Shown one piece after another: positions 55,007 through 64,000 of a stretch of 64,000 bases of DNA; within the stretch, counting starts at the first letter, position 1; each line of letters starts with the position of its first letter. A program made the position numbers and the translations under genes. The DNA comes from an uncultured Mycoplasmataceae bacterium (lineage in GTDB: Bacteria > Bacillota_I > Bacilli_A > Mycoplasmatales > Mycoplasmoidaceae), in contig CASDPP010000003.1 of assembly GCA_949282725.1 (NCBI GenBank), positions 1-64,000 of the forward strand, written 5' to 3'. Under the pieces are notes generated by a model, which saw nothing but the letters and a program-made list of their open reading frames with translations, made no database searches and was not told the DNA's origin.

Positions 55007-55959
55007 TTAAGGTTTTTTACATTGATTCTTTTTTCATCAACAATGTGTTTGTTTCCTAATAATGAATTTGTTGAATTTTTAAGATTCTTATTTTTCTTTG
55101 ATAAAATTTTTGTTATTTGTTTAGTGATAAAATCAATATCAACAGGAATGGTTTTAAAGTGTGAAAAATTTCGATAATCTAATTGTTCAAAGTTACAAAC
55201 ATAATGATCATTTATTCTTTTGTAACAGTCGTTACTTAATGAATTAATTGCATAATAATGAATTCGTTCAAAGTTAGTGAAATTTAATTTTTCTAATAAT
55301 TTATAAATTGAATTTATTTTGCTTACGTTTTTGTTTGTAATGGAAAAAAAGAAATTTAAATCGTATCTAATTGCTAAATCTGTGTCATTAATAACTTTTA
55401 AAATTTTTTCAATGCTTTGATCTAATATGTTAAAGTTTTGATTATAAACATTCAATGAATAACAAGTATATTTTTGAAATAATTTAATAATTAAATCGTT
55501 TTGATAAAATCTTTTAGGAATTAAGTATTGTTTTTTTGAAAAAAAACTTGCTGCAATATCACTAAAAGTATATAAAACATCAAACTTATCAAATGAAATA
55601 ATTGATGTTAAATCTAGCATTAAAATGTGATGATGAATTGCATTGATATCATCGTATGATATTGGGTTGTTTAAAATATATTTTTTTTCGTTTGGTAAAT
55701 ATATTTTTGCTCCTGAATCTGAAATAAAAAACACATTATTTAATTTTGTGTCTCTTAAAAATTTTTTTATGATAGATGAGCTAAATTGTGAAACAAAAAT
55801 AATGTAATTATTTAATGAGGCATATTTAATAACGAAAGGCAATTTACTCATTAAAAAATCTTTTGTATTAATATCGTTTCCTGGATTAATGTCAAAAATA
55901 AATACATCTTTTTCATCAGTTTTTTTTGCTCTATAGACACTTCTTTTTATAGATATCAT
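55003..55959 (-). CDS. Degenerate HAD-IIB (Cof-like) family protein
   Basis: 318 residues. The layout of Cof phosphatases is visible but the catalytic motifs are altered: VFIFDINPGND for DxDGT (Asp23 kept, the acid/base Asp is Asn25); FVSQFSSS for TGR; FFISDSGAKIYLP for NGA; VSKINSIYKLLEKLNF for the conserved lysine motif; YAINSLSNDCYK for GDxxND. It is probably a non-catalytic sugar-phosphate-binding or regulatory paralog. No TGA Trp is needed. Immediately downstream of thrS on the same strand. Confidence 0.65.
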   Translation of the reverse strand: MISIKRSVYRAKKTDEKDVFIFDINPGNDINTKDFLMSKLPFVIKYASLNNYIIFVSQFSSSIIKKFLRDTKLNNVFFISDSGAKIYLPNEKKYILNNPISYDDINAIHHHILMLDLTSIISFDKFDVLYTFSDIAASFFSKKQYLIPKRFYQNDLIIKLFQKYTCYSLNVYNQNFNILDQSIEKILKVINDTDLAIRYDLNFFFSITNKNVSKINSIYKLLEKLNFTNFERIHYYAINSLSNDCYKRINDHYVCNFEQLDYRNFSHFKTIPVDIDFITKQITKILSKKNKNLKNSTNSLLGNKHIVDEKRINVKNLN

Positions 55960-55961
55960 AT

Positions 55962-57692
55962 TTATTTTTTGGATAATATTTGATCTTTTAATAACGAAAC
56001 AAATTCTTGTAATGAGATTTCTTTTGAATCTTGTGATCCGTATTTTCTAAATGAAACAGTTTTCTTTTGTTTTTCATTTTCACCAATTATCAATTGATAT
56101 GGAACTTTTTTTATTTGTCCATTTCTAATTTTTTTAGATAATCTTTCTTCTGAAAGATCATATCAAACACGAATGTTGTTTTTCTTTAGTCCATTATATA
56201 TTTCATCTCCATATTCTTTCAAAGAGTCATTTACCAAAATTAATTGAACTTGATTAGGAGCTAATCATAATGGTAAAATTCCTTTTGTTTGTTCTAATAA
56301 AATAGAAATAAATCTTTCTAATGTACCAATAGATCCTAAATGAACTAATACTGGTGTCATTTCTGTTCCGTCTTTTGCGTGATATTTTAATTCAAATCTA
56401 TTTGGTAATAAAAAATCTAATTGAATAGTCGAAACGGTGATAATTTTTCCCAATACAGTCTTAGCTTGGAAATCAATTTTAGGACCATAGAAAGCTGCAT
56501 CACCAACCATTTTTTCATATTTTATGTTTAATTCATCTAAAGCTGATTGAAGTTGCTTTTCTGAATTTGCTCACATTTGTTTATCATCAAAGAATTTTTC
56601 TTTATCTTTTGGATCATGTAATGATAAACTTACAGAATGAATATGTATTCCAAATGTTTCTAATGCTGTTTTAATTATTGAATAACAACGTTTAATTTCA
56701 CTTGTTATTTGTTCTGGTGTTACTAAAACATGGGTATCAATAAGATACATTTGTCTAACTCTTTCTAAGCCTATTAATCCACCTGAAGCTTCATAACGAT
56801 GCAAGATTGCTAGTTCTCCAATTCTAAAAGGTAATTCTTTATACGAATGTTTTTTTGTTTTATAAACAGTTAAGTGATGTGGACAAGTCATAGGTCTTAA
56901 AACAAATGTCTCTTCATCAACTTTAATGGCTGGAAACATATTTTCACGGTAGTGATTTCAATGTCCTGAAGTCTCATATAATTGTTTAGTTCCTAGCACT
57001 GGCGTTGAAACTATATTGAAATCATATTGAAATAAAAGATCAAAAATAAATTTTTCTATTTCTCTTTTAATTACAGTCCCATTATGTAATCATATTGGTA
57101 AACCTTGACCAATATTTTTATCAAAAGTAAATAATTCTAAATCTTTTCCTATTTTTCTGTGGTCTCTTTCTTTTCGTTCGTTAAGAATTTTAATAAATTC
57201 TTCTAATTCACTTTTTGATTCAAAAGCTACCGCTGTAATAGCTGTTAATTGTTCATTGCTAGCGTTTGCTTTTCAATATGAACCTGAAACATTAAATAAT
57301 TCAAACGCTTTAATAACATTGAATTTAGATAATTTTAAGTCTTCACAAAAATCAATGTATTCATTATCACCAATAACAGCTACTCCAACATTTTCAGATT
57401 TTAATGAATTAAGAAAATCTAATTTATATTTGTTATTTTTAAATATTTCTTTGGCTTCAGATAGTTTAATGTTTTTATAAGTAATTGAATAATTACGATC
57501 GATATTTTTTTGTATTTGTTTCTTAATTTTTCCAAAGTCATTACTTGAAATAACTTTATCTTTCAAAAAACAAGTTAAAAAAACACCGTCTTCATCATTT
57601 ACAAATTCAACGGGTAATAAATTATTGTATAAATCTACTAACGACTTATTAAGTAATAGACAAAATAATTTATTAATTTTTTGGTTTATCAT
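55962..57692 (-). CDS. thrS: Threonyl-tRNA synthetase
   Basis: 576 residues. Catalytic core motif 1 region, [40 protein letters not shown] (motif 2), [21 protein letters not shown] (motif 3); C-terminal anticodon domain [12 protein letters not shown]. It lacks the N-terminal TGS domain but keeps a reduced SAD-like region (the editing domain), so it is shorter than the usual 640. Several TGA Trp. The second ssb lies directly upstream and the HAD-like gene downstream. Confidence 0.93.
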
Positions 57693-57693
57693 T

Positions 57694-58017
57694 TTATTCA
57701 GTTGGTAAGACGTCTTCTTTAACTGTGTTAGAATCTAAAATTTTTTGAATTAAAATTGTTGTCTTTCATTCACCTGTTTTTTTAGAATGATATGTTCGTA
57801 GTGTTCCTTCAACTAAAATATGAGCGTGTGGGTTTTTTTCTACTATTTCTGCAATTTTTTCTGCTAATGGTTTATTAGCATACAATGAGAAATAATTAAC
57901 TCACGTAAATTTAGATACTTTTCTTGTTTGTTTAATAATTAAAAAATAACCAGCTTCTTCACTTTTTCCTCAAGAACCGTTAACTACTTCACCTTCAATT
58001 TTGACATTATTAATCAT
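57694..58017 (-). CDS. Second single-stranded DNA-binding (OB-fold) protein
   Basis: 107 residues. OB-fold block MINNVKIEGEVVNGSWG, FLIIKQTRKVSKFTWVNYFSLYANKPLAEKIAEIV, HILVEGTLRTYHSKKTGEWKTTILIQKIL. It is a shorter SSB paralog than ssb at 12047 and lacks the acidic C-terminal tip (it ends KEDVLPTE). Two TGA Trp. Its stop overlaps the region before the thrS start; divergent from degV. Confidence 0.78.
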
Positions 58018-58062
58018 AATTTATTTATTTATATTTATAATAATTATATTAAATATATCATT

Positions 58063-58962
58063 ATGAGTAAAAAAATTAAATTGTTTGTAGACTCTTCTTC
58101 AACGATCGATGATATTTTTTTCAAAAATAACGATATTGGAATTATTCCGTTGTCTTTATCTGATTCTAATGAAAAAGTATATGATGATGCTCCAGAATCA
58201 TTGACTAAGAATGATTTGATTAAAAAAATGGATTTAGGTCTTAATTTTAAAACTTCTTCAACTCCTTTTGGAAAATTATCATTAACTGTTGAAGATGCAC
58301 TTGAAACTCATGATGAAGTTATTTTTTTGCCTATTTCTTCCGGGTTATCTAGTCAATATTCACAATCAAAATTAATAGAAAATGATTTTCCAAATCGTTT
58401 TTTTACTGTCAAATCAGAAACAGCTGCATATGGTAATGAGTTTATTGCTAAAAACATAGTTGAATACATTAAACAAGGTTTATCTTCTAAGGAAATAGTG
58501 AAAAAAGCAGAAGATTTAAACATGTATGTTAATTCTTATTTTTCTTGTGAAAACGTCACTAGTTTAATTAGTGGTGGAAGAATTACAAAAGGAATATTAA
58601 AAATAATTCAAATATTAAAATTTAAACCAATTATTTTGTTTGATAGTAAAAACCAATCAGCTGGATGAGGAAGAAACTATAAAGATATTGTTAAAAAAAT
58701 TATTAATTTAATTAAAAAAGACTATTCTGAACCATTAACAAGTCAAAATATAGACTCAATTTGTTTATATGTTTCGGGGTATGAAAAAGAAAAAAAAGAA
58801 TTTTTACTAGATTATATATCTGAATATTTAAACTATCCTAAGAAAAAAATAATTACAAGATGAGTGCCTAATATTATTCTTTCTCATGCAAGAAAAGGTG
58901 CATATGGAATTACTATTTGTACAAAAATTCCTCACCGAAAAAGAGACATTAAAGAAAATTAA
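58063..58962 (+). CDS. DegV family fatty-acid-binding protein
   Basis: 299 residues. N-terminal LFVDSSSTIDDIFF, GIIPLSLSDSNEKVYDDAPESLT, TSSTPFGKLSL, FLPISSGLSSQYSQS; C-terminal KFKPIILFD. DegV proteins bind fatty acids (FakB role with FakA kinase) to activate exogenous fatty acids, important in mollicutes that cannot make them. Two TGA Trp. Confidence 0.88.
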
Positions 58963-59004
58963 TTTTATTAAATTAACATTTTATATATAATAAAAATAAT
59001 ATTT

Positions 59005-59316
59005 ATGAATAAGAAAATACAACCTAAATTAAAAGAAACAAAATTTAAATGTGCTTCTTGTGGATCTGAATTTACAATCATGTCTACTCAAAAAGCTGCT
59101 AATGTTTCGCTTGATGTTTGTTCTAATTGTCATCCTTTCTACAAAGGACATTCTGTTGATCAAAAAGTTAAAGGAAGAGCAGAAAAATTATCTAAAAAAT
59201 TCTCTGTTGGTATTAATAACATTAATACTAAAGCTCCTAAAAAAGTTCAAAAAGAAAGAAAATCTAATAAAAAAACTATTGATCTAAATGATTTAGAAAC
59301 ACCTGTTGAAAAATAG
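59005..59316 (+). CDS. rpmE: 50S ribosomal protein L31
   Basis: 103 residues. L31 core with KFKCASCGSEFTIMST and VDVCSNCHPFYKG-like C+ motif (two CxxC pairs). A basic C-terminal extension of about 35 residues is longer than standard L31 (about 66-90). Followed by prfA after 12 nt. Confidence 0.93.
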   Translation: MNKKIQPKLKETKFKCASCGSEFTIMSTQKAANVSLDVCSNCHPFYKGHSVDQKVKGRAEKLSKKFSVGINNINTKAPKKVQKERKSNKKTIDLNDLETPVEK

Positions 59317-59328
59317 GTTTTTTTAATC

Positions 59329-60414
59329 ATGGAATATAATGTTCATTTATTTAATTCTTTAAAAAAGATTTCTGATAAATATTTGGAACTATCAAATATT
59401 TTAGCTAACACATCTAATCTATCTGTTAGTCAAATAACAGATTTGAATAAACAAGTTAAACACACTCAACCAATATATGAAAAATTTCTTGTTTATAAAA
59501 AATTAATAGATAATTCAATTAATAACGAAAAAATCATTGAAACAGAATCTGATCGAGAATTTGTTGAACTTGCTAAACAAGATTTAGAAGAAATTAAATT
59601 ACAAATTCCTGAAATTGAACAAGAATTAAAAATTCTTCTGTTGCCAGTAGATGAAAATAACAAAAAGAATGTTATTGTTGAAATGAGACCAGCAGCAGGT
59701 GGGGATGAAGCATCAATTTTTGTTGCTGATATGTTTGATTTATATAAAAGATATGCTGATAACATGAATTGAAAAATAAAAATTTTAGATATATCAACTA
59801 ACGCTGTTGGTTATGACTATATATTTTTTAGTATTTCAGGAACTGATGTATATTCTAAAATGAAATTTGAATCAGGAGTTCATCGTGTGCAAAGAGTTCC
59901 AGCTACTGAAAGTAAAGGTAGAACACATACTTCTACTATTACTGTTGCAGTATTACCTGAAATGGATAAAATTAGTGTAAAAATTAACCCTGCTGATTTA
60001 AGAATTGATACTTATCGTGCTTCTGGTGCTGGAGGACAACATGTTAATCGTACTGAATCAGCTGTAAGAATTACTCATATTCCTACTGGTGTTGTTGTAT
60101 CATGTCAAGAAGGTAAATCACAAATTGAAAACCGTGAAACTTGTTTTAAAATGTTATATTCAAAACTATGACAAAAACAAACAGAAGAACAAGAAAATAA
60201 AATTTCAGGTTTAAGAAAATCGCAAGTGGGAACAGGTGATAGATCAGAAAAAATTAGAACATACAATTATCCACAAAATAGAATTACTGATCATCGTATT
60301 GGTTTAAGTTTAAATAAATTAGATCAAATAATGGCTAATGGCTCATTGAATGAAATTATTGATCCTTTATGTACTGATGAACAAACTAGATTAATGAATG
60401 ATCTTAAATTCTAA
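59329..60414 (+). CDS. prfA: Peptide chain release factor 1
   Basis: 361 residues. The GGQ motif is in [17 protein letters not shown]; the codon-recognition PxT-like region precedes. RF1 reads UAA and UAG, the only stops used here. Its C-terminal part overlaps prmC, which methylates the GGQ glutamine. One TGA Trp at the centre of the gene (MNWKIKI). Confidence 0.95.
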
Positions 60415-61249
60415 TTTAACTTTTTTTGAAGCATTTAATAAAGCGAAAAAAATCTATAAAAATAACGATTTAATTCTTTATGAATTAATTTTTTATTTAT
60501 CTAAAAAAGTAAAAAATAAAATGGATTTTATTTCTAATCGAAATAATAAGATTGATTTTAATCTTAAAAAATATTTAAAATTATTGAAAGATTATTTTGA
60601 AAACGAAAAACCTTTATCACAAATAACTAAAAAAACAATATTTTTATCAAATGAATTTGATATTTTAAAAAAACAATTTTGTCCAAGGGAGGAAACAGAA
60701 ATTGTTTGTTTGGAAGGAATAAAATGAATTAAAAAAATATTTAAAAAACAAAATGTTTCTGTAGTTGATTTTTGTTGCGGGACAGGTGTCATTGGAATTT
60801 CAATTGCAAAAAAATGTAAAAATGTTAATTTAACATTAATTGATATTAATAAAGATGCTATTAAAAATTCTCAAATAAATCTTAAGAAAAATAAAATTAA
60901 AGCTAACTGTATTAAAGGTTCGTTCGATGAGTTATTTTTTAAAAATAAATATGATGTTTTATTTTGTAACCCACCATATGTTAATCTAAAAGATGTTAAA
61001 TTGCCATTAAAAAAATATGAAAATAAAATTGCTTTTAATAATTCAAAAGATGAATTATATTTTTATAAAAAAATTATTTCTAACTATAAATCTTTCATAA
61101 AAAATTTAAATAAATTTTTGATTGTTTTTGAAATTGGTTATGATCAAAAAAAACCTCTAACTAATTTTTTAAAAACAAAAAATTTGAAATATATTTTTAA
61201 AAAAGATATTAGTGGAAAAGATCGTATATTAATAATCTATAATTATTAA
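60398..61249 (+). CDS. prmC: Release factor glutamine methyltransferase PrmC (HemK)
   Basis: 283 residues. Rossmann motif [16 protein letters not shown] and the catalytic NPPYVN. Methylates the glutamine of the GGQ motif in RF1. Overlaps prfA by 17 nt. One TGA Trp. Confidence 0.92.
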
Positions 61250-61253
61250 AGAT

Positions 61254-61787
61254 ATGCAAATATATACAGAAAATGACTTTGATGAAATTGTCTTTGAATT
61301 AAGAAATGAAAATGCTATTATTTTACCAACTGATACTGTTTATGGCATTGTTTCTTTAAAAGATAGTATTATTTATAAAATAAAAAAAAGATCATATCAT
61401 AAAAAACTAATAACTTTTGTGGGTAGCATTGATTATATTCCTAAATTAAATAAAAATGAACGAATGGTTTTGGAAAAATATTGACCAGGAAAATTAACAA
61501 TTATCAAAAATAAAAAATCTTATCGTATGCCTAATGATCAATTAATTCTAAAATTGCTTGATGAAGTTGGATATTTGTTTTCATCTTCAGCTAATGTTTC
61601 TGGAAAAAATCCTATTCAGTCTATTGAAGAAGCAAAAGAAATGTTTCCAAAAAAAATTGATTTGTTTTCTTGTGTTAAATCTTCTTGTATTCCAAGTAAT
61701 AAACCATCAACAATAATTAATTTTGATACAAAAAAAGTTATTAGAGAAGGCGAAATTAAAGGGCAAGAAATATTAAAACTCTTATAA
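61254..61787 (+). CDS. tsaC: Threonylcarbamoyl-AMP synthase TsaC (Sua5/YrdC domain)
   Basis: 177 residues. AIILPTDTVYGIVS, KKRSYHKKLITFVGSI, YWPGKLTIIKNK, SSSANVSGKNPIQS, STIINFDTKKVIREGEI. Makes the threonylcarbamoyl adenylate used by TsaB/TsaD for t6A. One TGA Trp. Four nt after prmC. Confidence 0.92.
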
Positions 61788-61821
61788 CATAATCTTATAG
61801 TTTTTGCTATAATAACAACAT

Positions 61822-62403
61822 ATGAAACTAAAGTCAAAAATATCTAAAAAGAAACCAATTGATTTTGATAAATTAATTCTTATTGAAGAATTAAGAGCTG
61901 ATCAAAATATTGTTAACCAACAAAGAGCTAAATTAAGCGAACTATACAAAAATGTTGATCCAAAAGTAATTGAACAACAACTTATTAATTTAGTTGTTCG
62001 TGATAATATGTTAAATACAATTATTCAATATTTATCAGAACAATATACAATTAAAGTAGAACAACAAGATTTAGATTCTTATTTTAAAAAATTTAAAACA
62101 GCTTTACCAAATCTTAGTGATGAAATATTAGAAGAGATTTCTAGAAAAGCTATTATTAGAAGATTAATCTATGATGATTTATCTACACAATGAGCTTTAG
62201 AAACAAGTGATAATGAAGCTAAAACAGCTATTCAAAATTATTATCAACAAACAAATCAACCTGTTAGAGAATTATTAGATGATAAGCAAAAATTTGCAGA
62301 CATCAAAACAATTTTAACAGATGAAAAAATATCTAATGAACTTTTAAAAAGATTCTGAAACAAAAAAGTTGATATTAAAAAGAAAGAAGAACCTAAAAAA
62401 TAA
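61822..62403 (+). CDS. MPN555-like protein (trigger-factor/SurA-like helical domain)
   Basis: 193 residues. All-alpha, with LVVRDNMLNTIIQYLSEQY and LDSYFKKFKTALPNLSDEILEEISRKAIIRRLI resembling the C-terminal chaperone arms of trigger factor and the M. pneumoniae protein MPN555, which has this size. No PPIase domain. Probably an ATP-independent chaperone. The length and motif match are from memory; family assignment is moderate. Two TGA Trp. Convergent with RNase J. Confidence 0.5.
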
Positions 62404-62406
62404 TTC

Positions 62407-64000
62407 TTAATCTTTATCGAAAACAGTAACCCTCACAATGGGTTTCTTTTTTTTGTTACGTCAAACTAGTGTTTGAATAATTCTTTCTGATATTAATCTA
62501 ATATCATTATTTGTTATGATTCTATTGGAATTATTCATTTCTTGTTGGATTTCATCTTTAATCATATGTGTCATTTTAATAATTAATCCAGAGTAGTTTT
62601 TTGCATATAAACAACCTCTGTTAATTAAAATAGGGTTTTCTACAATTCTTTTATTTTTACGATCAATTACAATAGTAACATTAAATAAACCGTCTTGTGA
62701 TAAAATCTTACGACATTTTAATAAACCTGAAGAAAACGAATTAATACTATTACCATCAACATAAACATCATAAATATCTATTGCATCTTTAGATAATGTT
62801 AATTTTCCGTTTAATAATTCTAGAATCTGACCGTTTTTAATAATTACTACATTATTTCTAGCCATTCCAGAATTAACCGCATTATCTCTTAATTTTTTTA
62901 ACATCTTGTATTCACCGTGGATTGGCACTAAATACATTGGATTAATTAGTTTAAATAATAATTGTTGTTCTGTTTCAGTTGCATGACCTGAAGAGTGAAG
63001 TTTTTGTTCACCAGAGTTTGTGTAAATTTTAATTCTTTTATGATATAACTTGTTAATTAATTTTTCTACTGATTCAAAATTTCCTGGAATAGGATTAGAT
63101 GACATTATTAATGTGTCAGTTTTCTTTAATGTTACTCATGGATGCTTTCCATTAGCAATTTGACTTAATCCTGCCATTTCTTCACCTTGTGATCCGGTTG
63201 ATAAAATCAATACTTCATTATCTGGATAATTATCTATTTCCCTGATTGGAAAAAATACATCTTTTGATACATTTAAAAAACCTGATTTAATAGAAATTGA
63301 TATATTTGTATCAATTGATCTACCCATGATAGTAATTTTTCGATTGTTTTTAATAGCTATTTCAATAATTTCTTCAATTCTTCCTAAATTTGAAGCGAAT
63401 GTTGATACTAAAATTCTTCCTTTAGCTTTGTTAATGATTTTTTCAATTACTTCAATAATGTATTTTTCACTTACACTAAATCCTTCTGTTTCTGCATTAG
63501 TAGATTCACATAATAAAACATCAACATTTTCACTACCAATTCTTGCCATCTTTTGAATATCACTTTCATCACCTTTAGTTGAAAAGTCAAATCTAAAGTC
63601 TCCTGCAGTAACAATCTTACCATTAACAGTTTTAAAATAAACTCCAAATGCATCTGGAATTGAGTGACACACTCTAAAAAATTCTATTGTGAAATTCTTA
63701 GTTTTAATAATAGAATTATCATTAATTTCTTCAAATGTATGTTGTAACAAGTTGTCGTGTTCTTTAAGTTTCTTTTTAACTAGTCCTAATGGTAATTTAG
63801 CTGCATATATTTTAGGAATTGAAACTGTTTTTAATAAATACGGAATTCCACCAATATGGTCTTCATGACCATGAGTAACAATTAATCCTTTAATCTTATC
63901 TTTATTTTCCACTAAATAATCAAAAGGGCAAATTATTGAATTAACTCCAAATAACTCATTTTCATCAGCAAATTTAATACCACAATCAACAATGAATATT
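62407..64000 (-). CDS. rnj: Ribonuclease J (partial, 5' end outside window)
   Basis: 531 codons of the 3' part. Metallo-beta-lactamase motif THGHEDHIGGIPYLLK near the start of the visible part, then VCHSIPDAFGVYFKT, AGDFRFDF, beta-CASP LLCESTNAE, STFASNLGR, GRSID, LILSTGSQGE, SSGHATETEQQLLF, YLVPIHGEYKML. It is the main RNA-decay endonuclease/5'-exonuclease in organisms lacking RNase E. Three TGA Trp. The end KDWRNKKKKP region is extended by reading TGA as Trp to a stop at 62407. Confidence 0.95.

Noticed and set aside
59051-59287. Alternative plus frame across rpmE (78 codons)
   Set aside because: Low-complexity Leu/Lys shadow of the L31 frame, which has both zinc Cys pairs.
62426-62460. 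Terminator for the MPN555-like gene at the GGGTT hairpin
   Set aside because: The stem is short (AACCC/GGGTT) and lies within the RNase J C-terminal codons; possible but too weak to list as a feature.

Overview
The window is a low-GC mollicute chromosome segment that uses UGA as tryptophan. Nearly every long gene contains in-frame TGA at conserved Trp positions, release factor 1 (prfA) is present, and genes are small and tightly packed with frequent start/stop overlaps. The gene set (HinT, PolC, TsaB/TsaC, an MPN555-like protein, IspG of the MEP pathway) and the expanded BspA-like leucine-rich-repeat surface proteins suggest the hominis/pneumoniae side of the Mycoplasmas, possibly a Malacoplasma-type lineage such as Ca. 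Malacoplasma girerdii. The species is inference only.

Layout: 1-2019 minus-strand BspA-like genes (the first cut by the window edge and frameshifted); 2238-4490 lspA-rluD-tsaB-rimI (+); 4483-5909 a decayed lipoprotein BspA-like gene; 5986-6396 tmRNA; 6451-9020 two more BspA-like genes; 9162-12953 rpsF-ssb-rpsR-FNT channel-rplI-dnaB (-); 13077-14243 BspA-like; 14302-16050 dnaK under CIRCE; 16196-18337 a YiiX-like lipoprotein, a 35-residue Cys-rich peptide (+) and another lipoprotein; 18407-21254 fnr-miaA-hemW (-); 21350-22885 BspA-like; tRNA-Ala; 23156-25065 hinT and three small genes (+); 25062-30320 a run of minus-strand genes (NrdD-tail-like protein, ispG, trmL, dnaX, membrane protein, ribF); 30443-36844 four BspA-like genes in tandem; 36879-37664 ttcA (+); 37661-49832 uvrA, M50 protease, polC, nusA, infB, rbfA, membrane protein (-); tRNA-Leu; 49996-50619 HNH-like gene; 50713-55006 YgjP-like protease, asnS, pgsA, cinA, recA (+); 55003-58017 second ssb, thrS, degenerate HAD protein (-); 58063-62403 degV, rpmE, prfA, prmC, tsaC, MPN555-like (+); 62407 to the right edge RNase J (-). 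No stretch longer than 300 bases lacks a gene.

The most striking content is the BspA-like family: ten surface proteins and one lipoprotein relic, all on the minus strand. The surface proteins share a signal peptide, 23-residue LRR_5 repeats interrupted by a conserved TNLGP module, and (where the end is visible) a C-terminal membrane anchor followed by lysines; three also carry an extra beta-rich domain. Five of them have a promoter whose -35/-10 spacer is almost entirely a T homopolymer of different length (15, 16, 17, 18, 18), giving spacers of 16-19 nt. This is the layout expected of slippage-driven on/off promoters. One copy is frameshifted in a T9 tract inside the coding region, and the C-terminal tails vary with the length of another homopolymer. 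Together these suggest a phase-variable LRR surface coat.

Other items worth attention: a metallothionein-like 35-residue peptide with its own promoter and terminator, a stand-alone NrdD C-terminal glycyl-radical-like domain, a tmRNA with a 32-residue tag ending AYLA, a degenerate HAD-IIB protein, a MiaA with an altered P-loop, and CIRCE embedding the dnaK -35 box.
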